Source of the DNA: Chenopodium formosanum
Taxonomy: Eukaryota; Streptophyta; Magnoliopsida; Caryophyllales; Amaranthaceae
Length of the DNA stretch: 64,000 bases
NCBI GenBank assembly: GCA_024500155.1
Contig: CM044874.1
Coordinates: 70,293,795 to 70,357,794, forward strand
Direction of reading: 5' to 3'
Shown here: in pieces, positions 1 to 10,825 of the stretch
How positions within the stretch are numbered: the first letter of the stretch is position 1
Layout of the letters: every line of letters starts with the position of its first letter
Notes under the pieces: model-generated
Seen by the model: only the letters and a program-made list of their open reading frames with translations
Told to the model about the DNA's origin: nothing
Database searches by the model: none
Made by a program: the position numbers and the translations under genes

Positions 1-215
1 GCAGCTAGCCACAACATGTGATCATTTATAAAAAAAACAAAATAACTCCTATAACACTGGCCAAGTAATTCTTGTAACAAGTAACTCCTGAGTGACCCTA
101 TAACACTGGCGAAGTAACCCTCATTGAACAAATAACCTCTGTAACACTAACGAAATAACCCTTATGATTTATGGTCACACTGTGTGACCAGCCACATATA
201 AGAATTTGTGTTTTT
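1..215. repeat. GTAAC-rich minisatellite with terminal palindrome (family copy, cut by the window edge)
   Basis: Degenerate direct repeats of the form aagtaaccc / aataacctct run from about 40 to 165. They are followed by an 8-bp-arm palindrome GGTCACACTGTGTGACC at 173-189 and then by agccacata. The same combination recurs at 33040-33380 and at 33690-54410, which suggests a dispersed element rather than a local satellite. The left side is lost at the window edge. No coding sequence is seen here. Confidence 0.45.
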
Positions 216-777
216 TTTTAAGAAAAAAGTTAAGAGGGGTAATTCGGAAAAGTATAATTTATCACCCAAAACCCCTTTCACTTATATAATAGGATATACT
301 ATGTATATGATTATAAAATCATACTTAAGTCATGTATAAGTGTATAACCCTTTAGTGTTGACTTTTTACTTTTGAAAGTTATACACCATAATCTTAAACT
401 TTCAATTATTAGTGACCTTGTCGTTAGCGGACCCATTTTACACCATTTAATTTTTTTTTTCTTAATTTTGTGCTAATAAAAAAAAGTTTAGTTAAAGGTT
501 TTAGGGATCATTTTGACCTGTAAAGTTCTAAATTGAGCTCAGTTTTGGGGGGAAATAAAATGTGAAAGCCCTATTTTATATGAATATTATTTATTTTAAA
601 AATTACAAACAAATTAATCATGCATCTCAGTAGTTTTATCTGTAATCATAATTAAGAACAACATTTACTTCTTTATAGCTTGTTTAGTCACAAAAATACT
701 TTCATTAGTAAGTGAAACTTAACATCTCTTACTTCACAATTCACATCCCAACAATTACATACATACTTTTCTCACAG
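216..777. other. AT-rich intergenic DNA downstream of the PR-10 gene
   Basis: No open frame, RNA gene or element ends that I can support. Only short T/A runs are present. Confidence 0.6.
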
Positions 778-783
778 TTTATT
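778..783 (-). terminator. Candidate polyadenylation signal of the first PR-10 gene
   Basis: AATAAA on the minus strand (tttatt on plus), 122 nt past the stop codon. The paralogue has an AATAAA at a similar distance, 150 nt past its stop. Nearby 3' UTR sequence (cccaaac ... gaaggaaaa) is shared by both genes. Confidence 0.45.
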
Positions 784-904
784 ATTTCTCCCAAACCACC
801 CAAAAAAGGAACGAAGGAAAATTAAATTAAAAACAGAACACATTACATACACAATAGCTCCAAATTTTGTAGTTATAACACTCATAAAAACTTTGGATAA
901 TATT

Positions 905-1650
905 TCAAGCATAAACTTGAGGGTTGGCAATGAGGTGCTCTTCAACAGCCTTAAACATCTTTTGGATTCCTTCTTTGGCCTTCTCAACATCCTCATCCTT
1001 CATCACATTGTCTCCCTTCATGTGGTAGTGTCCCACCATCTTGCACCGGGTTCCGGCTTCGGATACATCATACTTGTCTTCGTACACAGCGTACTCCACT
1101 GTATCAGGGAACACATCTCCTTCAATGCAAGTGTACTTAAGGTAGAAGTTGTTGGAATCAATCTCGTCCACTCTATTTTTCACATATTTGAATGGAGCCT
1201 CTGCAAAATGATCAACGTAATATTAATGATTAAAGTTGTACATTTTAAAAAGTAAAAGTCAACTCTTAAAAAAATAATGATGAAATTAAAGTTGTACATT
1301 ATTGAGATAAGTAAAAGTCAACCTTGTAAAAAGTTAAATTATTTACGAAACAATAGGTGTAAGTAAATGTGTTATTTTAGCAGATGTTAGCATGTTACAC
1401 ACACAAGAAAATTGGGTCGTAACGTTAAATTAATACGGAGTAGTAAGAAAATAAACTAACCATCGGGGAAATTGATCTGCTTGATACATCCAACAGTGGT
1501 GGAGTCGCCTTCAACAAACACAACGGACTTAGCCAAGTGAGGCAAAGCCTTAGGGACAAAGTTATGGTTGTCAATGGCTAGAGCTTGGAACAACCGGGAC
1601 GCGGCGACTGGGCTGGTTATATCAGCCAATGTGTATGTGAAGACACCCAT
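905..1650 (-). CDS. PR-10 / Bet v 1-family protein, two exons (copy 1)
   Basis: Exon 1 is 1461-1650 (63 codons plus one base) and exon 2 is 905-1200. The 260-bp intron has donor GT at 1460-1459 and acceptor AG at 1202-1201. It sits at the conserved Bet v 1 position, in the codon following FPD. The spliced product is 161 residues, normal for the family (about 155-162). It starts MGVFTYTLADITSPVAASRL and contains PFKYVKNRVDE, a family signature, then a C-terminal helix near KAKEGIQKMFKAVEEHL. PR-10 proteins are small cytosolic proteins with a large hydrophobic cavity; they bind ligands such as cytokinins and flavonoids and are often induced by pathogens or stress. The glycine-rich loop is unusual: EGDSTTVG replaces the common GxGGxG type. 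The close paralogue is at 55294-56317 on the same strand. A TATA box lies at 1785-1793. No frame damage is seen, so this is probably functional. Confidence 0.9.
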
Positions 1651-1784
1651 GATTACTAAGGACTGATAAATTTAAGAGAGCTAAGGATAATTAATTAGAA
1701 GAATAAAAGGCTTAGTTTAGTTGGAAGATTTGGTAGTTAAGAAGAGAATGAATTCGATATGTAAAGAATGAAAAATAGATTGGG

Positions 1785-1793
1785 TATTTATAG
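1785..1793 (-). promoter_or_regulatory. TATA box of PR-10 copy 1
   Basis: CTATAAATA on the minus strand, about 135 nt upstream of the ATG. The second copy has a TATAAATA at the matching place (56428-56436). Confidence 0.65.
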
Positions 1794-2126
1794 GGTTGGG
1801 GGTGTGGAAAGTGTAACTAAAATAAAGTAAGTTATTGGTAAGGACAAATTAAAGAAGCCGCCTCATTATTTTAAGTGCTTTATTTGTTAACCTTTTGGTA
1901 GAGCTGAATAATTGAGGCAAATAGCATACATATATAATTAAATACGTATTCGTTTATTTTTTATCTGATTATTTAATTGACTATTAAAAGTATTAACACA
2001 TAATAAATGTGTGAAATTGTAAAATAAAATACGGAGTAATAAATTAAATACAACAAGTTAAATCACATGAACTTATATTAAGTACAAAATAATTGAAAAC
2101 TCTAGACTTAAAATTGTAATGAAATA

Positions 2127-2385
2127 CTCCCTTCGTTTTTAAATACTTGTTCTATTTCTCTTGGAAACGCATGTCGATACTAATTTTTGATCACTAAAAT
2201 ATTTAGTTATCAATAAGTATAAATTCTAACAATTGAAAATTAATAATCTATTAATTGAGATGATTCCAACAAGTACCCACAAGACTATATTTTTTCTTAT
2301 GTATAAATTACAAACATTAGTCAAAGTATGACAAATGAATAGTGCAAGAAATAGAAATGGAACAAGTATTTAAAAACGGAGGGAG
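2127..2385. mobile_element. Stowaway-like MITE (259 bp)
   Basis: Terminal inverted repeats ctcccttcgtttttaaatac and gtatttaaaaacggagggag, flanked by TA on both sides (2125-2126 and 2386-2387). This is the hallmark of Tc1/mariner-derived Stowaway MITEs. It lies upstream of PR-10 copy 1 and has no counterpart upstream of copy 2. Confidence 0.85.
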
Positions 2386-2575
2386 TAACAGTATTAATCA
2401 CAAAAAAAAATAAAAAAAAATAAAAAAAAAACTACTTTAATTTTAGACTATTAGGATTCTCTATGTACTATAATATCACAATGCATAATTACATGAGAGT
2501 GAGAGATAGCTCAAGTAGTTAGAACTTCCTTCCCGATTCCGCCACTGTACATAAGTATTAATATCTTAAATTATA

Positions 2576-2666
2576 CTACCTCTGTTTCTTATTATGTGCA
2601 ACAAATGAATATTTTATGTCTCACAAAAAATACCCCTTTGATGCACATAATAAGAAACGGAGGTAG
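2576..2666. mobile_element. Short Stowaway-like MITE (91 bp)
   Basis: Inverted ends ctacctctgtttcttattat and ataataagaaacggaggtag, flanked by TA dinucleotides (2574-2575 and 2667-2668). Non-coding. Confidence 0.85.
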
Positions 2667-2717
2667 TATATGGTACATCAATAACATTTATGTGAAAAGT
2701 TGAAGTTTTGAAACTAA

Positions 2718-2768
2718 GGGTCTGTTCTCATACATTTCAGCTGAGTTCAGTCAATGAGAACATGCCCT
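2718..2768. mobile_element. Minimal copy of the CTGAA-type MITE family
   Basis: A 51-bp unit with ends gggtctgttctca and tgagaacatgccct, and ctgagttcag in the centre. It belongs with the longer copies at 6811-7035, 7345-7674, 29800-32074 and 32330-32477. Confidence 0.45.
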
Positions 2769-2879
2769 AATTATATATCAATAACATACATATTGAGTAA
2801 TTGAAAAATATTTTAATTTTACTATATTTGAATTATAATTACAAGCATATAAGTTGGTCAAATTTGATTTGTGAATAAT

Positions 2880-3115
2880 AATGCAAAAGTTAAACTTAAA
2901 GCTTGACATTAAACAAACAAATGAAGCATGTAAACATTATGAGCAAAAGGCTGAAAGTTGTGCTTTTGCATTAAAAACAGGTAAAAGACGGTGGAGAAGC
3001 AAGACTGCAAGAGTAGGTGAAGCGGAGTTGGTGAAGCAATGCAAGTGTGAATATCTCAATAAAATTTGACTCCTATGAGACTAATATTGGTCAAATAATT
3101 CCATTCAATGGATAT
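2880..3115. other. Upstream segment shared with the region upstream of PR-10 copy 2
   Basis: Words such as ggtgaagc, gagttggtgaagcaatg, attggtcaa and aattccattcaatggatat appear in the same order at about 57800-57965. Both lie 1.2-1.7 kb upstream of their PR-10 gene. This implies that the duplication producing the two genes included at least this much 5' flank. The small open frame here (2881-3069) is not preserved in the other copy, and I do not call it a gene. Confidence 0.55.
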
Positions 3116-4219
3116 AGCCCTTGGGCCTTGGCATGGAAAGCAAGATATGTTGAAAACTTGAGGTAGATAAATCTTCCCTAGCTCCTTCCATCCATTCGGT
3201 CTCGGGTTCAAGACTTGATGTATTACTATCAACAGGTGAAAACGTAAAATAAATGCATAATTTGATCAATATGTCAAAATGGGTCATATTCGAGTTGGTT
3301 TTGGATCGTATTATATCGATTTTGTGTTATCTCTTAATAATTTTGCGTTTGTATCGTGTTGGTTTCAATCGTGTTTTCATTGTATGTCAGAGATTTCCAG
3401 CTCTAGTGGTAAGTACTTTGTAACACGTTTAAGGAGTAGATTGCAGCTGTAACAAGGTTTTTTTTTTTTAAACCTTAAAGTATGAATTGTGCCATATAAG
3501 CAAAGAAACATGCTTACTTAGCTTGAAAACATTTCTACTGTCTCAAGAAAAGTTTTAATGCTTGATGTGTGTTGTATTCGCCTAATGTTTACTTAACTAA
3601 ATGTATTAGAATTTACTTATTTTATTGGAATGTGGTTAGTCGTGTATTAAACTTGGATACAAAGTCTTATTAACCCTTCTTCCAAAAAAAAAAAAAAAAA
3701 AAAAAAAAAGGTCTTATTAACCCTTTCAACTCAAACGACTTTGCTAAATCTTTTAGACCTAAACTTGTCACTATTATTTATTTATTTTTTTTTAGTTTAT
3801 TTATTAGCACTTGTCACTTGTGAACTTATTTTTCCTATTATTAGTTGATAAAAGATCAACATGTAGCAATCAACTAATGAGTAGCTCAGGCGTTGCCCTA
3901 GGTTGCTAGTGTTGTAGATGTGTAATCAATAAATTTTGTTAAAGGCTTTTCAAAACTGAAATTGTCATTAAAATTGAGTTGTCCTTTTTTTTTTTTAATT
4001 ATTATTTTTTTTTAATTTTCAAAATTGAACCTTGTGGTTTTGCATTTACATATTTTTACATATTATTAACATACGCAGTTGATTATTGACTTAGATGGTC
4101 AAGTAATCTTCAAATCTCCTTATTCTCATGCTTTTATATGGATTATTGTTGGTTGTTTGGGTGACGTGGCGTAATGGCTACGTGACACATCAACATTTTT
4201 AGAAACGTCTTTTAATAGA
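3116..4219. other. AT-rich intergenic DNA with A and T homopolymers
   Basis: A 25-nt A-run lies near 3685-3710, with T-runs near 3465 and 3985. No gene or bounded element is recognised. Confidence 0.5.
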
Positions 4220-4904
4220 CTAGTTTTATGCCCCGTGCGATGCCCGGGTTGTTTATTGAATTATAAAATAAATATTTAATCTTTATACGATTTGCTAGAT
4301 TATGAAGTATATTATTTTAACCGATTAGTATATATTATAGATGTATGTTTTACGCTTTGAACTATTTTCTTTACCCAAAAAATATTATGATACAAAAACT
4401 AATTTATTAGGGCTCGTTTGGCATTGCTGTGGTTTTCTGTTTTTTGGTTTTTTGTTTTCTAAAAGTACATGATATGTGTCCCAATATGAACAAAAAATTA
4501 TATAAACTTATTAAAATTATGATAATTTTGAAAACTGACAACAAAAAAGTGAAAACACCTTTTTCTTGTTTCTTTTTTTGGTTTTTGGTTTTCAAAAAAA
4601 CAGAAAACTGAAAACCAAAACTGATGGCAAACAAGTCCTTAATTTTTAAGAATTATAATCTAATAATTTTTTTAATAAAATTATAATTGAATTTGTACAT
4701 TTGAAATATTGGTATTTTATCGAAAATAAAACTAATTTTATTCTAAAATTATATCCAAATAGAATTCTAAATTAACTTTTTTTATTTTATGAGGTCTATT
4801 TAAATCTATCCAACGTGGCGAGACACTTGACAAAAAGTAAGAACGCCAAATGTCGCAACCTCGTGACCTGACTAAAAGTTTAGCTTTATATATTAGTTAT
4901 ATGA
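4220..4904 (-). mobile_element. Helitron-like non-autonomous element 1 (contains a Tourist MITE)
   Basis: Read on the minus strand, the 3' end is a GC-rich imperfect hairpin (cccgggcatcgcacgggg) followed by CTAG and then host T. This is the Helitron 3' pattern (hairpin, CTRR, insertion between A and T). The minus-strand 5' end is TCATATAACTAATATATAAA, preceded by A. There are no terminal inverted repeats and no coding. A MITE at 4410-4638 interrupts it. The element call rests on end structure only. Confidence 0.6.
4410..4638. mobile_element. Tourist-like (PIF/Harbinger) MITE (229 bp)
   Basis: Ends gggctcgtttggca and tggcaaacaagtcc are imperfect inverted repeats. Both sides carry the 3-bp target duplication TTA (4407-4409 and 4639-4641). 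The interior is itself close to an inverted repeat (ggttttctgttttttggttt against aaccaaaa). Small frames on both strands are products of this palindromy. Confidence 0.75.
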
Positions 4905-5424
4905 TTTTAAGAATTGTAATCTAATAATTTTTTTAATAAAATTATAATTGAATTTGTACATTTGAAATATTGGTATTTTATCGAAAATAAAACTAATTTT
5001 ATCCTAAAATTATATCCAAATAGAATTCTAAATTAACTTTTTTTATTTTATGAGGTCTATTTAAATCTATACAACGTGGCGAGACACTTGACAAAAAGTT
5101 AGAACGCCAAATGTCGCAACCTCGTGACCTGACTAAAAGTTTAGCTTTATATATTAGTTATATGATTTTAAGAATTGTAATCTAATAATTTTTTTAATAA
5201 AATTATAATTGAATTTGTACATTTGAAATATTGGTATTTTATCGAAAATAAAACTAATTTTATCCTAAAATTATATCCAAATAGAATTCTAAATTAACTT
5301 TTTTTTTATTTTTTATTTTATGAGGTCTATTTAAATCTATCCAACGTGGCGCGACACTTGGCAAAAAGTTAGATTTAAATCAACCTCGTGACCTGACTAA
5401 AAGTTTAGCTTTATATATTAGTTA
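4644..5424. repeat. Three tandem copies of the 261-bp Helitron 5' end
   Basis: Units 4644-4904, 4905-5165 and 5166-5424 are nearly identical. Each begins ttttaagaatt and ends tatattagttatatga; the third is cut by the CTAG of the next element. Each carries aacgtggcgagacacttg (gcgcgacac in the third). Unit 1 is the 5' (minus-strand) end of the element above, so only that end was multiplied. Confidence 0.8.
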
Positions 5425-6077
5425 CTAGTTTTGTGCCCGTGCGATGCCCGGGTTGTTTATTGAATTTAAAGATAAAATTTTAATCTATATGTCAAATTTT
5501 GAAATATACAAATTGATACAAAATTAGTTTATTGATGTGCTTTTGTGACGATTTTGCTATCTAGTAGACATGTTCAAAATTAGTTGGGTTGACCCGAACC
5601 CAAAACTTTGGGCAAGAGTTGAACATTTCTTGACTCATAACCTAAAGTGACCCAATCCGAGATGACTCATGACTCAACCCTAATTGACAGGTCTATGTAG
5701 TAATAAAATTCTATTAGTTGTGAAGTATATTATTTTAACCGATTATTATATATTATAAATAGATGTTTTATACTTTAAACTAATTCTTTTGCTCCAAAAA
5801 AAATATTGTTACATAAAAAATTAAATTTATATGATAGTTTTTAATAATTATAATCAAATATTTTTTTTTGAATAAAATTATAATTCAATTTGTATCTTTG
5901 AAATATTGGTATTTTATCGAAAATAAAATTTTTAAATGCTAAAATTCTCTTTTTTTATCTTATAAAGTTTATTTAAATCGCTCCAACGTGGCGAGACACT
6001 TGGCTAAAAGTTAGAACGCCAAGTGTCGCTGTCTCGTGACCTGACTAAAAATTTAGCTTTATATATTAGTTATATGA
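5425..6077 (-). mobile_element. Helitron-like non-autonomous element 2
   Basis: CTAG at 5425-5428 (host A before it on plus), then a GC hairpin on the minus strand, ending at a TC preceded by A at 6077. The region at 5830-6077 is a diverged copy of the 261-bp unit, so elements 1 and 2 are one family. Non-coding. Confidence 0.6.
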
Positions 6078-6462
6078 TATAATATGATATGATATGATTA
6101 GTATTGATTGAGTTACCTGAGTTATTTACTACATTACGTATTTATATTTAGAAAGGAAAGTTTAGGAGAAGTAAATTAATTAGGAAAGTGAAATTTATCA
6201 CCTTCCTTTTTCACTTTATATACTACGAGTAGTATTAGATAATTTAAGAAACTTATTTACAACATTAATTAGTAATTTTTTTTTTTTTTTTTTTTTTTTT
6301 TTTGAGATTGCTACCACATTAATTAGTATTAGATTCTTTTATCATGTGACTATCATCAGTCTATTACCACCAAAAACAAAAAACAAACCCTGTGAAAAAA
6401 AAAAAAAAAAAAAAACCTTCTTCACGGAGAGTGAGGGGAGCAGGGGAACAAAGGAGAAGACG
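6078..6462. other. AT-rich 5' flank with T and A homopolymers
   Basis: T-run at about 6281-6303 and A-run at about 6395-6414. The purine-rich stretch before 6463 is likely 5' UTR of the next gene. No TATA box can be assigned with confidence. Confidence 0.4.
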
Positions 6463-6810
6463 ATGAAGGGCAAGGCAAAGAGTGTGAAGACGAACAATGA
6501 CAGTGACAGTGACAGTGACATGGATCTATGGTTAACCTTTCAGCCTTTCTTGTCCGATATTTATTTTATTTTTAAAATAAAGTCATAGAGTGGTTTGTTT
6601 TGTTGAATTAATTAATTTTGCTAATTTAAATATTGTTATTTTAATTTAGGGATGAAATTGATCTTCCAGGGTATCAACTTCCTGTCCAACCCCGTTCTTC
6701 TCCATCTTCTGTAAGGTGAGTCTTCAATTTTTGGATCATAACAAATCAAATTATGCCGCATTTTTAATTATTATTATTATTATTATTATTATTAATTTAT
6801 TAATATTGAG

Positions 6811-7035
6811 AGTTGAGCTGAATTAAATTGAACTGATTGGAGTTGAATTGAACTGGATTGAAATGAATTGATTGGAGCTGAACTGAACTGAATATTTTCT
6901 GACTGAAGGAAATTAGGAGCTGAACTGAACTAAATATTTTATGAGAGAATGAAATTAAGAGCTGAACTGAACTGAACTGATTGAAGCTGAACTAAACTGA
7001 ACCGAACTGAAATTATGCTAAAGTGAACAGGCCCT
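6811..7035. mobile_element. CTGAA-repeat MITE (partial copy) in intron 2
   Basis: Dense repeats of gctgaactgaac-type pentamers, ending gtgaacaggccct. The left end is missing, bounded by an ATT microsatellite (about 6765-6795). The ends and the internal word tattttatgagag match the other copies in the window. Confidence 0.55.
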
Positions 7036-7344
7036 GAGTACTTTATATTGTATCAACCTTAAGTCAATATATTGATTAGGCGAATTTAAAATTGAGGGAA
7101 TATTTTGTGACCAAGGGTAAATTTATACTGTATTCCTTAAGATCACCACCACTAGCAACAAGAATTGAGAGAATTCATTATTAAAATTGAGTCACTTCGG
7201 TAGCTTTTACTTTGAAAATACGTGTTTTGTGTAAAAGATAATGATATCATCAATATCATTATCCCATGATTAACTCCTTGATTTACACAATTATGTTGAT
7301 TGTCAAAAATTTTCCTTACTATTGTCTAATGTACCTAGATATAT

Positions 7345-7674
7345 AGGCCCTGTTCTCTTCACCTTAAAAAAAATAATATTAAGTAAAAATAATTTTAATT
7401 CAGTAAAAATAAGTTCAGTTCAGTAAAATTAATTTCAGGTTCAGTATAAATAGTTTCAGTTCAGTAAAAATAAGTTCATCTCAGTAAAATTCAGTTTTCT
7501 TAAAAAAGAATTATAATAGAATATCAGTAAAAATAATTTTAGTTCAGTAAAAATAATTTAGGTTCATTAAAAATAATTTCAGTTCAGTAAAATTAAGTTC
7601 AGTTCAGTAAATATAAGTTCAATTCAGTAAAAATAATTTCAGTTCAGCAAAATTAAGGTGAATCAAACAGGGCC
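7345..7674. mobile_element. CTGAA-repeat MITE with both ends
   Basis: Inverted ends aggccctgttctcttcacct and aggtgaatcaaacagggcc. The interior is made of repeated ttcagtaaaaataa units. The end sequence suggests an hAT-like origin, but I see no clear 8-bp target duplication. Confidence 0.6.
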
Positions 7675-7879
7675 ATATTCTAATGTATCTAGTCAATCTA
7701 GTCCTAAATTCCTAATGCTTACTTAGGTAGCTTAAATACTCTTGTATATTTTGTATATTCACGAATATAATCTAGCTTTTCAACATTCAAATTCTAAAGA
7801 TTTATTTATCAAATAATATCTTTAACATAAATAATCTTGAACATATTTTTTTAACTAATACATTTACATATTTTTTTAA

Positions 7880-8946
7880 GGATTTTTTGTGAAAAACTAC
7901 CTTTTATATACAACTTTTTGTGAAAAATTACCTTTTAAAAAAATTGTTGTAAATAACTACCCCTTTTAAAAAAAATGTTGTAAGGACTACCACTTGCCAG
8001 AGTCAGACCATTGACTACACCACGTAGTGACCTTTTCCCTTTTTTGACCACCCCATCCTCTCCTACTCCTCCCTTTTCTAGTTTTTGACCACCGTACCCC
8101 TATCCCCTTGCCGTCACCTCCCCTTCCCTTGTCCAATTTAGGCAGTAAGAACATCTCAGTCCCGCCCAAATACTCCATCTAACGGCGGCACAACCACCAT
8201 TTCCGCCTTACTGCAACTCCAATCCAATGGACAAGCTCCCAATTCTTCAATTCGATGGCAAAATTGTTGAAACATTCAAGAACAAACTCGTCATTGTCTT
8301 AATCGGAGAATAGAAACTAGTTCTGGCAAAAGTACCCAACTTTCCCAAATTCTCTTATGACATGGTTTCGCTAATTCTGGTACAAATTGGCCGCCGTCTC
8401 CATCGCACGCCACGTCGCCCAAGAGATGGGGGTCCAACTTGGGGAAGAAGTTGGCTATGCGATTCAATTCGAAGATCGAGCTTCAACAAAAACCCCCTTG
8501 AAAATCAGAACCCTTCCCTTCCTTTTCTTAGTTTAGGAAGTTATTGATGTTGCTCTTCGAGGGTCACGAAATTGCGGAGAGGATGAGGGCTTGTGTTGGA
8601 TTCGACGGGATGGAGGCAATTTCAAGTGGGGTTGGGTTGGTTTTGGATGCGTGAGGGTGGTTGTAATGGAGTTTTGAGGTGGGTTGAAGTGGCGGTGGTG
8701 GGGCGGTGGTGAAAATGAGGACAATGCTGGTGATGCATTCATTAAAAAAAAGAAAAAAAAAATTAAGGTCATGTGACCGGCACATGGGTGGTCAACGCCG
8801 GAAAAGTGAGTCAATGGCCAGATTCCGGCAAAGTGGTAGTCCCTTACAACATTTTTTTAAATGAGGTAGTCATTTACAACATTTTTTTTAATAGGTAGTT
8901 TTTCACAAAAAGTTGTATAAAAAAGATAGTTTTTCACAAAAAATTC
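7880..8946. mobile_element. Pack-MULE-type element (1067 bp) with captured helicase fragment
   Basis: Long inverted ends of roughly 110-140 bp: ggattttttgtgaaaaacta at the left against tagtttttcacaaaaaattc at the right. They are flanked by a perfect 9-bp target duplication TTTTTTTAA (7871-7879 and 8947-8955). A 9-bp duplication with long TIRs is diagnostic of Mutator-like elements. No transposase is present. The interior is GC-richer than its surroundings and holds a host gene fragment (next entry). It sits in intron 2 of the DUF3615-like gene. Confidence 0.85.
8233..8486 (+). pseudogene. Captured, decayed fragment of a DEAH-box RNA helicase gene
   Basis: Read in three pieces: KLPILQFDGKIVETFKNK (8233 on), a Walker A-like TSSGKSTQLSQIL (8316-8354) and AAVSIARHVAQEMGVQLGEE followed by VGYAIQFEDRAS (8390-8483). 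This is the N-terminal edge of the helicase core of DEAH ATPases of the Prp2/Prp22 class, covering the start of RecA1, motif I and motif Ia/Ib. A stop and a frameshift lie just before the Walker motif. The TQPRR stretch between pieces 2 and 3 is missing. It cannot encode a helicase; it marks gene capture by the surrounding MULE. Confidence 0.75.
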
Positions 8947-9782
8947 TTTTTTTAATGATTATATCTTATATCTCTAACAAATCTGAATAACGATTTAGGA
9001 AAATATTTTGATGATATACGAGTATGATTATTATTGGTTGTTAATTTTTGGAGTCTTTGGTACTTTGACTTTCAGATTGATGCGCAAAGGCGCTTCTAAT
9101 GCCCCTTTACTGAAGCCACATCGTTCTAAGGAAGCCAAAGCGTGTGTTTTTCTTCTATCAATTTATCTCTTATAATTTTGTTACTTGTTATGTTACTATT
9201 ACTTGCATAATTTGTTAATTGCATTGTTTACTTGTCAAACAGTCCGATAATAATGCTTTTAGTCATCAAAACATTTTCATGAGGGTAGAAATACTCGTAA
9301 AAACATATTCTATGTACCGCATTTGAAATTGAGTGCTTATGTAGAATTTCAAACTACACTAAAGAAACCATTAAATTTAAGTACATATTTAGCTAATCTT
9401 AGGGTCATATTTGAGTAACTCGTTTTGAAAGTTATTGTTATTGCTTTATATCCTAGATGTACTTGCTGTATTATATTTTGAACATTGAAGATGCATGTAA
9501 CATGTTACACGTAAGATGGTTCCAACATATGATTTTATTTTGGAAAAAAAAAAAATAAATAAAATTCCTTGCTTTTTATTGTTTATTCATTATTGATTTC
9601 ATTAAATCTTTTATTTGTTCTTTTTTCCGAACCAGTAGTACAAGAACACCAACGGATGACAATAACTTTGTTGGCCTATGTTTGGCATATTACAAAGAAA
9701 AGAAGGTATAGTCTCTTTAAAAGTATTTTATTCTTATTTATTTCACTACTAGGTTATATCCCGTGCCATGCACGGTGATTAT

Positions 9783-10218
9783 TGTTTGGGCCTAGTCCAT
9801 TGTCCTAAGCCCAGTGACCCGGAATTACGAAAATACCCCTCCATGATCCAGCCCATCATTAGTCAGAGCAAAGTACGGATTTACCCCTAATCTATCCAAT
9901 TAAGTACAATTTCTGCCACCTGAAAGTACATCTATAAATAGCTCTCCAATCATTGATGATGGTAACCTTTTCCTAATTCTCTAATTTTCTCTCTCTACTT
10001 TCTCTCTCTAGAAAGTACATTCGCTGACTTAAGCATCGGAGGGGCTTTCCCGGGTCACACCCCCGGGGCAGTTAACCTTCTTCCTCTTTTGCAGGCCTAG
10101 CTCTCGGACAGCAAGGCATAGCCGAGGGACATTCGGACAATCATTGGACATAGCTCTAGAACATCTTGATTACCCTTATTACCCTAAGACCCCCAGGAGC
10201 ATTCTTTTTCCAGAAACA
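9783..10218 (+). repeat. 5' LTR of the 9783-28634 element
   Basis: 436 bp, tgtttgggcc...ccagaaaca. TATA-like tctataaatag lies near 9930 and a CT-rich tract follows. It matches 16989-17365 plus 28571-28634. Confidence 0.88.
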
Positions 10219-10220
10219 GG

Positions 10221-10238
10221 TGGCGCCGTCTGTGGGGA
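10221..10238 (+). other. Primer-binding-site region
   Basis: tggcgccgtctgtgggga lies two bases after the 5' LTR. This string is typical after plant Ty3/gypsy LTRs. Confidence 0.6.
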
Positions 10239-10254
10239 TTGCTAACAAAAAGTC

Positions 10255-10635
10255 ATGGTGAACACTAGGCGTCCCCGCAGCACATATAAAGATGCTACTA
10301 GAGAAGCTCCGAATCTCTCAGCTTGGCATAAGCATGAAGTCGAGGAAAATATTAGAGGCAAACCCTTATACAAGCTAAGCTCTCATCATTTTACAACTCA
10401 CTCAAATGAAATGAACAATTCAAGAATCATGGGCAAGCCGAGCCCCCAGCTAGTCTACATTAGGATCTCGGCATGCCCCACCGAACATCAAGGCCCTCGG
10501 CTTGCCTGGCTATCCCCTGGGCATGCCAGCATACCCCCTCGGCTTGCCTGGCTACCCCCTGGGCATGCCAGCATACCCCCTCGGCCTGCCTGGCTACCCC
10601 CTAGGCATGTCAGCATACCCCCTCGGCTTGCCTAG
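10255..10635 (+). pseudogene. gag-like start fused into a minisatellite
   Basis: An open frame starts MVNTRRPRSTYKDATREAPN 37 nt after the LTR, where gag should begin. After about 80 residues it runs into repeated RLAWLPPGHASIPP-type units created by the 42-bp minisatellite. No capsid domain or zinc knuckle follows. It is therefore a leftover gag N-terminus rather than a working protein. Confidence 0.4.
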
Positions 10636-10800
10636 GTACCCCCTCGGCCTGTCAGCATACCCTCTCGGCCTGCCTGGCTACCCCCTCGGCCTGCCAGCAT
10701 ACCCTCTCGGCCTGCCTGGGTACCCCCTCGGTCTGCCAGCATACCTCCTCGGCCTGCCAGCATATCCCCTCGGCTTGCCTGGCTACTCCCTTACATACCT
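10496..10800 (+). repeat. 42-bp minisatellite encoding PGYPLG repeats
   Basis: About seven units of cttgcctggctaccccctgg plus gcatgccagcataccccctc, degenerating rightward. In the frame 10502-10846 they read as repeated LPGYPLGMPAYPLG. The frame is open because 42 is a multiple of three; coding is not implied. Confidence 0.75.
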
Positions 10801-10825
10801 AGTCGAAGGCCATGATTCTATCAAC

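Noticed and set aside
893..1255. 120-codon plus-strand frame over PR-10 copy 1
   Set aside because: Antisense shadow of exon 2; the minus-strand protein is a clear PR-10.
2881..3069. 62-codon plus frame upstream of PR-10 copy 1
   Set aside because: Not conserved in the duplicated segment near 57800-57965.
8362..8814. Frames on both strands in the Pack-MULE
   Set aside because: They cross the broken helicase fragment in wrong frames or run through low-complexity sequence and the TIR.
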